A stretch of DNA of 64,000 bases from positions 110,783,001 to 110,847,000 of the forward strand of contig CM032231.1 of assembly GCA_019009955.1 (NCBI GenBank), read 5' to 3'. The notes below the pieces were generated by a model. That model ran no database searches. It saw only the letters and a program-made list of their open reading frames with translations, and had not been told where the DNA came from. The position numbers and the translations under genes were made by a program. The stretch comes from Riptortus pedestris (lineage: Eukaryota; Arthropoda; Insecta; Hemiptera; Alydidae). Positions 1-10,749 of this stretch are shown here, piece by piece; the first letter of the stretch is position 1, and each line of letters begins with the position of its first letter.

Positions 1-350
1 TTTGAAAATTCGAAATATCTCCGTTACCATACGTCGGATCAAAAAATTTTATAGAACCAATCTTATTGCAAATTAAATTTTCTATAAATATTGCACTATA
101 CATTTATTCTCTATCTTCAATATTGATAGATATTTGCAGTTGTATTGTGTATGTGGTCTGCAGGAGTCGGCTATGTTCGGGACATCCAGCCGAGAGCTAG
201 GGTGGCCGTTTTCGTCACTAATCGTCCCTCGTGAATAGGTTTAGAGATTCATTACAACTACTGTTGTTATTAGGCAGATTTCGCTATTGTAAAACTTCAC
301 GTGGGAAATCTGCTTTGTTTACGCAGCCCCTGCGTGACGCACTTTTTTTT
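1..350 (+). mobile_element. GCAGATTTCCC-family (HINE-like) element, 3' part, cut by window edge
   Basis: The window opens inside this family's body (ATCTCCGTTACCATACGTCGG). It runs through the ATTGTAAAACTTCACGTGGGA segment to the terminal hairpin ACGCAGCCCCTGCGTGACG and a T-run ending at 350. The 5' half with the (TA)n core lies outside the window. No coding capacity is visible. Confidence 0.8.
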
Positions 351-371
351 ATTTTTGCATTCATAACAATT

Positions 372-590
372 GGTGCTCAGGTTAGCCATGCGAGTTAAAG
401 CGTTGACCTTAATCTCACATGGTAGAGCTAGAGTGGCGAGATCGATTCCCGTCTGGGCAGAGGAATTTATTTAGTGACGAAATTCATTAAATAAAATACT
501 TAGTCCCAACCTTGCTAGAAAAGGGTGGTAACCTGTAGATAGCCCGTCCCAATTAGCCTTAGTTGCAAAAAGTGTACGTTAATCAATAAT
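372..590 (+). repeat. tRNA-like SINE copy
   Basis: The head reads GCTCAGGTTAGCCATGCGAG and contains a B-box-like GATCGATTCCCG before CTGGGCA, as in a tRNA-derived pol III promoter. The body holds AGAAAAGGGTGGTAACC and AACCCGTCCC-like blocks and ends in an AATAAT-rich tail. The same sequence recurs at 1759-1986 and 2323-2551, which defines the unit. The parent tRNA was not identified. Confidence 0.6.
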
Positions 591-1758
591 TTAATTTTAA
601 TTCATTACATTTGCGATTATAAAATAAAATTGTTTTATGAACATGTGTTTCCTTTCACATTTCAAATATTCTTGGAAAGAAGTCGCTATATTGTTCTGTA
701 GGATGCCAAAAATAGTTGAATTTGTTATTGTTGCATTTCCAATACAAATGTATTTTTATTTTATGTCCAATGGAAATATGGTAGAAGGGCCAAACAATAA
801 AATGTTTTCTGACTTTACGTAGAAATCTTAGAAATAAAACAATAATAACAAGCGTAGTAGTTTGAACTTATAGTCTACGTTCAAAAAAGTCGAAAATGTT
901 TGCTAAGCACAGAATTAAAAGTTTTGAAACTGATTTAAATCAGCATAAGTTAGGAATGCATAGATTTTAATGTTTACCGTTGTATATAGTAATAAGGAAA
1001 CAAAATCTGATGACTTCCTAGTACTTGTACTAAATAAAATAAACAAAATATTTAATTTGTTCTTTAGCCATTTCTATTTCCTTGTTCCTTAATTGCTGTT
1101 TTTTATCGTTTTGTAATAAGTTGCTTTTTATATAAAATGGAAGCTCATTAATCATTCATTTCCTTCTATTTGTGAATAGTTATAAATTTATTTAATTCAG
1201 ACTCTTTGTAAACATGTGTAAGTGAAGTGCTGTGTGAGTTAAATTCGAAATGAGAGTCCATTCATAAATAAGGGAGTTTTCCAGTTAACGATCGTTGAAA
1301 ATGTATACGTGACTGAATGAGAATTTCACAAATGATTCAGGCTATTAAATCGGGAGTAAGCCCCGGCCCTTGTGTGCGTGAGTTCTTTCGATATTTCAGA
1401 ATGTAGAAGTACTTTTCCGAAGTTGCTCGTACGGGATTGGATCATTATATCTAGATGATCTGTCTGCAGGAGAGATTTTATCCCTATTCCCATGCGGATT
1501 TAGAAAATGCTGGAAAATGTTACCCGTGGTAGCAGAACCTCTGTGAAATCCCGTTGCAGTCAGTTTTCACATATTCACAGACTATGTACTAGGAATGGCA
1601 TTAAGTAGAGTTTTTTATTTATTTTCTATTTAGTGCTCTATCGTCGCTTTGTATGTGTTTCGTTTTTTCAATATAAATAAAAGTGACCATTTCCCAAAGA
1701 ATTACGTTTAAAAAAAATAAAATATATTCGTCTATCGGAAATTTTCTTAATAATAAAA
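591..1758. other. Repeat-poor intronic sequence; possible conserved segment at about 1320-1580
   Basis: This stretch contains no recognisable gene. Positions 637-822 are open for 61 codons but show no domain and AT-biased codons, so I do not call it. About 1320-1580 is less AT-rich than its surroundings, lacks any repeat seen elsewhere here, and may be conserved non-coding DNA. That is inferred only from composition. Confidence 0.35.
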
Positions 1759-1986
1759 AAAATAAATTATTTATTAACGTCCACTTTCTTCAACGAAGGC
1801 AAATTAAGACGGGCTATCTACATGCTACAACCCTTTCTTACCCAGGATGGGACTAAGGATTTTATTTAATGAATTCCGTCACTAAATAAATTCCTATTGC
1901 CCAGGCGAGAATCGAACTCGCCACTCTAGGCTTGCCATGTGAGATAAAGGTCAACGCTTTAACTCACATGGTTAACCTGAGCCCCC
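1759..1986 (-). repeat. tRNA-like SINE copy, reverse
   Basis: The tail end (ATTAACGTCCACTTT) is at the left and the head (AACCTGAGCCCCC) at the right, so it reads on the minus strand. The B-box region GAATCGAACTCGCC is well preserved. It is close to full length compared with the 2323-2551 copy. Confidence 0.62.
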
Positions 1987-2322
1987 ATCCTTAAAAATAG
2001 CATATTTCTATTTTTAATTACCCTTGAATCTGTACATTATTCCAAGCTACAAATACTGTTTACAATTAAAGGAAGCATAAATGTAACTAAGTTACTCAAA
2101 ACGCCTATATATATTATAATTGTTGCTAAGCTGATTATAGGTTTTAAGTACATATGGCATTGTTTAACTGGTTAATATACTTACATGATTTAAATGAGTT
2201 TGATTAATTCGACGAGTAATTAATTAGGCAATGACCAAGATAAGAAAAATGAACATTTATTAACTAAAAAATCAGAAAATATATCAAACTACGGTATATT
2301 AAAGCCATAACAACAATAACAT

Positions 2323-2551
2323 GGGGCTCAGGTTAGCCATGCGAGTTAAAGCGTTGACCTTTATCTCACATTGTAAACCTAGAGTGGCGAGTTCGATTGT
2401 CGCCGGGGCAAAGGGAATTATTTAGTGACGAAATTCATTAAATAACATCCTAAGTCCCCACCCTGGTTAGAAAAGGGTGGTCACCAGTAGATAACCCGTC
2501 CCAATTAGCCTGAGTTGCAAAAAGTGGACGTTAATAAATAATAGTAATAAT
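2323..2551 (+). repeat. tRNA-like SINE with target-site duplication
   Basis: This is the best-defined copy. The head begins GGGGCTCAGG, a B-box-like GAGTTCGATTGTCGCC follows, and the copy ends in an AATAAATAATAGTAAT tail. An 11-bp direct repeat, AACAATAACAT, flanks it at 2312-2322 and 2552-2562, as expected for LINE-assisted retroposition. The head resembles a tRNA but is not a functional tRNA gene. Confidence 0.7.
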
Positions 2552-2562
2552 AACAATAACAT

Positions 2563-3959
2563 CTTTCATTTCATAATATTAAAACACAATTCTTTGCTAT
2601 TATTTCAAATAGTTATCTAAATTTTTAAAATTCTTTGATATATTTTTTTGATCTCAAAAATTTGTGAACGTTATAAATTAAAGAAGTAATTACAAAAGTG
2701 AACACTCGTGAAAATGTTTAAGCCTAATTTTATATATGATTTCCATTTTGGAGCAATTGACATTGTAAAAATATGTTTTTTACTATTAAACAAATATGTA
2801 ATAGTACTTATTACTTCCGCTATTTGAAATTGCCACAAATATTTATTTTTAATTTCGGAATAGTTTCCTTTTGAATGTGTGAAAAAAAAAAAAAAAATGT
2901 AAACGTAATACTAATATTTTAATACAGTGAAATGTTATTAGCCATTTTTGATGAAAATATATCATTATATACTTGAATAAATATATTTTTTATTTATTTG
3001 GAAGTTATCGTAATTACATATTGACTTTGTAAATGGCATCGCATGAGGAATGTAAAGAATAAAATAAAAATATGAACAAAATATTTATCATTTAAAAGTG
3101 GAGCCATTTGCTCTTAGCTCTTAGTTTGTTTGTGTTTGTTGATATTATTTCTTTTGCTCACGAGAATTATATATTTTTTATTCTTTGAAATAAAACAATT
3201 ACTTATTCATATTACGGATTAAGGTAATTTTAGGAAGGCAATAAGAGTTAGAAAAACAACATCCCACTCGTCACCGAAATATCTCCAAGTTGCTTTCTTG
3301 GTCAAACCATCTTCTTTTACTTTCACTTTAATGCCAAGATTTATTCGTTTATAATTTATTTATTCGTGACCTCACGTTGGAAGAAAAGGGCGATTCACTT
3401 ACTACTCCCAATCTTCTCGACGTGTTATTATTTAGTTAAATTACCGTTAACTCGTTAATCCACTTATTCACTCTAATCATCAATTTTTGCGAATTAATCG
3501 GGTTATGTAGCTCTACGCGCGATTTTCGAATGATTTCTTTAATACTCCACCGACTGAAAGAGATAACTAAAGTAAGGCCAATACAAAATTATATATCCTT
3601 AGCGATGACTGCTTCGGTAAATAAAGTTGAAATGAAACTACATCAGCTTGCCGACGTTTCGGTAAAATTTATTACGTTTTCCAAGGCCTGCAATGGTACA
3701 TATATTTTAATAACAAATAGAGTTACATCATGAATTATTATAATTATTATTATTTTTAGTTTAACTATAGTATAAAATTACATGTACATTCATCTTAGAT
3801 ATTATAATCAAGTATCACTAAAAAATAATATCACAATTCATCAATTAACCCTATTTGTTATTCATATATATGCATATATTGACAAAGGTAATAAATTTTT
3901 CGAAAACTTCCGGCGGGCTGAAATAGTTTTTTTTTCAACGCAATTGACCGACAACCACA
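2563..3959. other. AT-rich intergenic or intronic sequence without recognised genes
   Basis: I see only AT-rich DNA, a poly-A run near 2881 and two short open frames (3530-3733 and 3782-3964) with no recognisable motif or coding-like composition. None is called. No member of the repeat families described elsewhere was recognised here. Confidence 0.4.
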
Positions 3960-4760
3960 TGTGAAAAAGTTATTTCTAACGGCGATCATCACCAAGGATA
4001 TTCATCCAATATACACATCTTGTAGAATTCATGGTCATGCAGACACTATTCAAATGTCTTGATATCTAAACTAAAAAAATCTGTTGTAGGCATCTTCCTT
4101 GTAATAATATTAAGATTTGGCAGCAATTGAAATTTCTTTAAATTGAAAGTGGTGGACGATATCTACGTTCTAATGCATCGGAAAGAAACATTTCATAGAA
4201 TATAATTTGTAAAACTTTTCATGACAAACAAATACCTTCCTGTACACATTTTTTGCAACTTTAATACTAACGGAGAAATTAACAATTATTTATTTTCGGC
4301 TTTCTCTTAACCACCCCCTCCTCCTTAGTCGACCAATAGGGGTCCATATGTATACAACTAAATGTTACAGCGATTCCAAATATGAAATTTCAAAGGCTAC
4401 CCTTTTTCGAGAGTTATCGAAGATGTAATTTTCAGCAACCTCACTAAAACTAGTTAAATGGGTTAAGGAAGGGTCAAAATGTATAGTTCGGTTGAAATCA
4501 GAAACCAGAAGAAACTAAAGTTGTTTTTTCCTTAATAATAATAATAGAAAAATATACAATTTATTTGACTCTGAAAATAGCCTCTCCGAATTTACAATGT
4601 CAAATATAGTAATAATAATAGAAAAATATATAATTTATTTGACTCTGAAAATAGCCTCTCCGAATTTACAAGGTCGAATATATGATACAGAGAGAAAATA
4701 ATTTAATTTCAAAATTAAGAAAATCAAGTGGTACTCACTTTAGATTTTTTTCAACTGCAT
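3960..4760 (+). repeat. Unclassified dispersed repeat (family X), copy 1
   Basis: This segment aligns by eye with 6781-7068 and 8505-8890. Shared blocks include GATCATCACCAAGGATATTC, AAATTAACAATTAT, TTAGTCGACCAA and CAACTAAATGTTACAGC. It has no open frame, and clear terminal repeats were not found, so the class is unknown. Positions 4540-4690 contain a 74-bp direct tandem duplication in which AATAGCCTCTCCGAATTTAC occurs twice. Confidence 0.55.
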
Positions 4761-5393
4761 ACACTTTACATTTCTATGATACCGTTAGGTCAATGCTCTG
4801 TACTTTGTAAAACTGATAGGGCTATTGTTATTTAGAGTATTCGTTTAAATGCACTAACAAGGGGCAACATGCCATATAAAATGGAATTATTCATGAAGCA
4901 GAGCAGAAACACTGTTTAAATATGTATTAAAGTTTTTGTACAAAACCTACCGAAAGAAAGGTATTTAATTGAGAATGGAAAAAGGAGATGCGTGGGTAGG
5001 AGTCTTTAAAAATTCCGAGTAGTTTCTAAGTCATTCCACCCACAGGAAACTTTGGAGGCGGAAACTTGCTAGTTTGTAGACTTTTCAAATTGATGCGGGT
5101 GCCACTCTTTTATCTTAATTGTAAAAAGAGCAAAGGGTCATAATGTTTAATATTGGTTCTAAATACTTGTAAATAGAAAAGGAAGTATTGTAATAACAAA
5201 AATGTTTGGTTTTCAGATTTCAATGAAATTATCTGTTTTGATTTTACCTGAACCCATCTGTAACTATTTCGTATGACACAAGAACGACGATAGAATGTTG
5301 AAATTTTGAATTATTTTTGTACCGATCCTTCGATTAAAAATCGATTAAGGAAGAAGGGAAGGGTGTATAGATGAGAGTGGAAATAAAATATAA
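4761..5393. other. Unannotated AT-rich stretch
   Basis: No gene, RNA or recognised repeat is seen. The segment around 4960-5110 is less AT-rich and unique within the window, but its role cannot be inferred. Confidence 0.4.
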
Positions 5394-6322
5394 AAGTCCG
5401 TCACGCAGGGGCTGCGTAAACTAAGCAGATTTCCCTCGTGAAGTTTAGTAATAGATAAATATACATATTGCTAACACAACACCACCGTGAATAAATACAA
5501 ACGGAAATAAGATATGTTTCATCCAATTTCAATAAACGGCCGACAGGAAGCGTTAGGTTAGAAATGTAAACAAACGGGTCGGCCCGCCTTACACCGGAAA
5601 GAAAAACTATTACTGAAATATATCAGAATATAACACATTAATTTTATTGAGAACTATTTACTATAACTAGTACTGTAATTAATAATGAGTCAGAATAATT
5701 GTTATCTCAATCAATAAAATTTTAGTAGTCCAAAACTTTAAGATGGGGGGGGGGAGTCAGCAGGGCATATTTGCATGTATCTCGTATAATAAAGGTCTCT
5801 TGAATTCAATTTTTGGTATTTAAACTTCCAATAACGTGATTTATTTTGTAGCAGAGTATTGTTTACGTAACATGAGTAGAAGTGGCGGTTTGCTGAAAAC
5901 TGAAAAATTCTAATATCTCGGTTAATATTCAAGATAGAGAAAAAACGTATATAAGAATATTTATAGTAAATTTAATTTGCAATAAGGTTGGTTATATACA
6001 ATTTTTCGATCCGATGCATAATAACGGAGATATTTGGAATTATCGACATTCCCCCTTCTGAACTCCCGCCCCTCCCTCTGGTCCGATTTCAGCCATTAAC
6101 GAACTTGATCTGTCTTTTCACATAAAACGGTAAAATATCGAGTTTCGTAACGATCAAACAAAAATTGCGACCGCTAGAGCGACAAATATATGTATAATTT
6201 TGAACAGACCTCATTTTTGTCATCTCCTGGGTAGGATCGATGAACATTTGAAATTTTTTTTCGAAAATCATGTCATCAGTACGACCTCAATAGCTGATTT
6301 CCCTTAAGGGAAATCTGCTAAA
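5394..6322 (-). mobile_element. GCAGATTTCCC-family element, near full length (about 929 bp)
   Basis: Both ends are present: AAGTCCGTCACGCAGGGGCT at the left and GGGAAATCTGCTAAAA at the right. The core microsatellite is nearly absent (AATATATGTATAATTT near 6185), so this copy shows what the element looks like without TA expansion. A G/C-run occurs on both sides of the body (about 5744 and 6060). Confidence 0.85.
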
Positions 6323-6780
6323 AATCTGTAAATTTCTTCTAACCTTTTAGAGATACAAAGAATTTCCTTAACGCCAGTTTTGTTAATCTAAACAACTTCT
6401 ACATTTTATTTTCTATGGCATTTTTATTCATTCAAAAACCATTATCGCATATTATCAAATGTATTGTTTATTTTAATAAAATGGAGTTCAAGTAATTAAT
6501 GTAGTGCCCACAAGAGATTTTTTATATTCAAAATCAATACCTCCTTCATCTACACTTAATATTTATGTTATATTAAAGTACATAATGAGAAATTAATGAT
6601 GTAATTCAGTTTTATAAGCGTCCTGGAAGTCAGTCTTAGTCATTTTATTATAGAACTCTACTAATAATAATTTTAATATATTCATTCTGCACTTTAATTC
6701 CTGTATAGTTTATTATAGAAAATGCGTTATTCACATTGAAAAGTGAATAAATATGTCACACAGAATTGAACTATTAAAGT
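6323..6780. other. AT-rich spacer, nothing recognised
   Basis: No gene or repeat match is seen between the element ending at 6322 and the family X copy starting near 6781. Confidence 0.4.
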
Positions 6781-7068
6781 TTTTCATGTTATGACTGTGA
6801 TCATCACCAAGGATATTCATCGAAAATGTACTTACCAGAAATCTTGTCAAATTTATGGTTTTAACTATTAAAATTTTTTACTATCCAAATTTTAAAATAT
6901 AATGTAAGCAGTACACTTCCTCCTTGTAATCCTATTAAATTAAAATAAAGAGTTCATAGCACTTCACTTAACATTATATTATTTGAAAGTGAAACACGAC
7001 ATCTATCTTCCCATACATCTGATCGACAAATATTAAATAGAATATATTTTGTACCATGATAAACATAA

Positions 7069-7474
7069 GTACGTCACGCACGGGCTGCGTAAACTAAACA
7101 GATTTCCCACGCGACGGTTTACAATAGATAAATGTACCTTGAAAAAACCTAAAAACCTTGAATGTTAAGTGAATAAATACAAACGGTAATGAGAGGTGGA
7201 AGTCAACAGAACGTATTTGCATATATCTCACAATATAAAAGTTCAATGAAAACAATGGCACTAGGAGGAAAGCGTAAAACTAAAAAATCCAAATATCTAG
7301 GTTAACACTCATTAGACGGAAAATTTGTATAAAACAATATTTATAATAAATATAATTTGGAATAATATTGTTTATATACAATTATTATTATCCGATGTAT
7401 AGTAACACAGATATTTCGAATTTTCGAAATTCCTCCCCTCTAAACAATAATAATATTGCGCTAGAGCGGTAACA

Positions 7475-7535
<61 letters not shown>

Positions 7536-7651
7536 TTATGAACGGATCTCATTTTCATTATCCCCAGGAGAATCGATGGGCATTTGAAGAAACATTTCCA
7601 ACATCGCATCGTGAGTACGACCTCAAGAGCTGATTTCCCTTAAGGACACAT
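7069..7651 (-). mobile_element. GCAGATTTCCC-family element with (TA)n core
   Basis: It begins GTACGTCACGCACGGGCTGCG, a variant of the terminal hairpin. A (TA)n tract spans about 7478-7532. It ends at GCTGATTTCCCTTAAGG, where it abuts the 5' end of the next, oppositely oriented copy. Confidence 0.8.
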
Positions 7652-7775
7652 TTTTAGCAGATTTCCCTTAAGGGAAATCAGCTATTGAGGTTGTACTTCA
7701 AAAACTGTTCGAAATTTTTCTTCAAATGTCCAACGATCCTACATGGTAGATGACGAAAATGAAGTCCGTTCAAAA

Positions 7776-7824
<49 letters not shown>

Positions 7825-8504
7825 TCTATATATTTGTCTGTTACCGCTCTAGCGGTCGCAATTTTTGTTTGATCGGTGCCAAACTCGATTTTTAGTCGTT
7901 TCATGTAAAAAGAAAGATCAAGTTCGTTAATGTCTGAAATCGGACCAGTTGGAGAGGGGGTTTAGAGGGGAGGATTTTCGATAATTCGAAATATCTCCGT
8001 TACTATACGTCGGATCGGAAAATTGTACAGAATCAATCTTATTGAAAATTAAATTTACTATAAATATTGTTATATACATTTATTCTCTATCTTGAATATT
8101 AACTGAGATATTTTCATTTTTATGAAGTCTGTGGTCGGGTATAGTTCGGCCTTTTCCGCCAGTATTCGGCTCAGGTGGAAGCTTCTTCTAATCTTACCTG
8201 TCGTTGCTTACCTTTCCGTACCTTCGTTCTTTGTGAGATTTATGCAAATGCGTTCTGTTCATCCGCCCCCTCCCTTACTTTAGTTCTTGGACTACTGAAA
8301 TTTGAGTTATTAAAATATAAATTATTCTTACAATTCAGAAGCCGTTTTAGTTGGGAATTTATTTTAATTAACTGAAAGATTTCTCATTACCTTTTGTATT
8401 TAATCACGGTGGTATTGTGTTACCATTATGCAGATTTCTTTATTGTAAAACGTCACACGGTAAATCTGCTTAGTTTACGCAGCCCCTGCGTGACGGACTT
8501 TTTT
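7652..8504 (+). mobile_element. GCAGATTTCCC-family element, full length, with (TA)n core
   Basis: It starts TTTTAGCAGATTTCCCTTAA and ends with the hairpin and GACGGACTTTTTT. The TA tract is at 7779-7833, followed by the conserved CGCTCTAGCGGTCGCAATTT. It is one of the best reference copies for the family (about 853 bp). Confidence 0.87.
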
Positions 8505-8890
8505 CTATGTATAATAAACAAAGAAATTAACAATTATAATTTTTACCCTTTACTCAATCACCCCCTCCGTCTTAGTCGACCAAAAGGGAATGTCTACAAC
8601 TAAATGTTACAGCAACTAAAATATGAAATTTCAAATTTCATTGGCTAGCCTTTTTCGAGTTATACAGTACAGACACCACGCTAAAACTAGTTAATGGGTT
8701 TAAGGAAAAGTCAAAACGGATAGTTCCGATGGAATCTGAAAACCGAAAGAAAGCAAAATGTTAGTAACTGTTTATTTACTACATAATCATAATAGAAAAA
8801 TATGCAATTCATTAATAAATCTCTCCGTCATTTATAATATATGAAACCGACAGGAAATAACATATATATTGGTTTATATTACTAATTTTT

Positions 8891-9800
8891 TACATAATAT
8901 AACTTGAATATATTTGTTTATTTTTAACTTCTTATTTCAATAGTGCGGTTTTTACATATACTTTTGTATACTTGTTTTATAAATCTTTCCTTCATGATTC
9001 TTATTAATTATGTAGTTATTTTATATTATATTTATATTTACTCAGCCAATATTTCGACTCAAGTTTTACGTTTTCGTATATTGTATTGTCCCATTTTGGT
9101 TCTGTTACATTTTCCATTTCACGAGCTTGGTGCCCCAGTTGGGGAAATGTAGAAATTAAATAAATATATATAACCCTTCGATTTACTCTACTTTTGCAAT
9201 TATATACAAGTTCAAATTACTGTTAAGCAGAAGTAAAATTGCTACTATGTTATTTTTTTCAAAAAAGAAAAACTTCTTGAATTAGTTAATCTTATATTCC
9301 TTTGAATAATAGGAACTATCCATCTTCTATTCTACACGATAGTGTGGAAAGTTGAAAACCACTTTTTCGAAGTTGAGTGAAACTGGGAGAATCGATAAGT
9401 GCATTGAGCGCATCAGGACTTCCACAGCTCCTTATAAACTGTTTTATAGTTCTTCCCATCAAACCCCTTCCACTCCTCCAAGTATGTTCAGATCAAAACT
9501 TTTAAGTAGTAAAGTTTTTAAACGAAACTTCCTTAACGTAAGTTCGTGTAGAGTTTTCTACTTTGAATACAGATTATGTCGCCTGCCGCCCCCATTCGCC
9601 GAACCCTGGTTTTATTAAGAACTTGTTTATGCATGGATTGCTTGTTGATGTTGGGGTTAGCTTGTACATTCACTGATAATTCTGAAATTAAGTTCCATTT
9701 AAAACATGGTGAAAAGCCTCTTGCTTGCTTCGCATCCTGTTTTGGAACAGTCAGACATCTGTCGTTTGATAAAATTTTACCGTAGAAGTCTCAAAATTAA
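8891..9800. other. Unannotated stretch with two short overlapping open frames
   Basis: Open frames at 9352-9618 (88 codons) and 9576-9785 (69 codons) overlap in different phases. Neither shows a domain, signal peptide or convincing splice signals. The GC content of about 9560-9620 is somewhat raised. I do not call a gene. Confidence 0.35.
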
Positions 9801-10437
9801 AAAAGTCCGTCACGCAGGGGCTGCGTAAACTAAGCAGATATCCCATGTGAAGTTAAAAAATAGAGAAATCTGCATACTGGTAACACAATACCACCGTGAT
9901 TAAATACAAACGGTAATGAGAATGTTTCAGTTAATTGAAATAAATTCCCAACTGAAACGGCTTCTGAATTGTAAGAATAATTTATATTTTAATATCTCAA
10001 ATTTTAGTAGTCCAAGAACTAAGAAGGGGGGGGCGGATGAACAGAACGTATTTACATAAATCTCTCAAAGTAAAAGGTAAGGGAAGGTTAGAAACGACAG
10101 GTAAGGTTAGAAGAAGCTTCCACCTGGGCAGAGCAATGACGGAATTGGCCGACCTAATCCGAACTATACCCGACCACAGACTTCATAAAAATGCAAATAT
10201 CTCGGTTACTATTCAAGATAGAGAATAAATGTATATAACAAATGTATATACAATGTTTCGATCCGATGCATAATAACGGAGATATTTTGAATTTTCGAAA
10301 ATCCCCCTCTAACCCCCCCCCCTCTCTTTAGTCTGATTTCAGCCATTAACGAACATGATCTGTCTTTTTACATAAAACGGTTAAATATCGAGTTTCGTAA
10401 CGATCAAACAAAAATTGCGACCGCTAGAGCGTTAACA

Positions 10438-10498
<61 letters not shown>

Positions 10499-10620
10499 GA
10501 ACGGACCTCATTTTCGTCATCTCCTGAGTAGGATCGATGGACATTAAAAGAAATTTTTCGAAAATCGCGTCATGAGTACGACCTCAATAACTGATCTCTC
10601 TCAAGGGAAATCCGCTAAAA
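9801..10620 (-). mobile_element. GCAGATTTCCC-family element with (TA)n core
   Basis: Left end AAAAGTCCGTCACGCAGGGG, right end GGGAAATCCGCTAAAA, with a TA tract at 10440-10493. A C-run sits near 10313 at the conserved position. A 63-codon open frame at 10037-10228 lies wholly inside and is not considered a gene. Confidence 0.87.
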
Positions 10621-10749
10621 TTCACAATTCAGCAACTTTTTTTTTTAGTTTTAATAAATTCTATCATCGATACCTTAGTGGATGAAGATAAGAAGGCTGG
10701 GTACACGATTCTACCTCAAGGGTGATTAATTAGAATTTTACTGAATTCA

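Larger units (their letters stand above)
6781..8890 (+). repeat. Family X repeat, copy 2, interrupted by two HINE-like elements
   Basis: The left part (6781-7068) matches 3960-4245 and the right part (8505-8890) matches about 4250-4690. The interruption (7069-8504) is an inverted pair of the dominant element family. About 30 bp around the junction differ from the uninterrupted copy, so the insertion was imprecise or was followed by a small deletion. Confidence 0.55.

Noticed and set aside
372..470. A functional tRNA gene
   Set aside because: The B-box-like sequence and tRNA-like start are present, but a full cloverleaf could not be drawn and the unit is repeated with a long body, tail and target duplication. 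It is a SINE head.
1005..1030. Hammerhead-like CTGATGA near 1007
   Set aside because: No stem II and no GAAA follow at a suitable distance.
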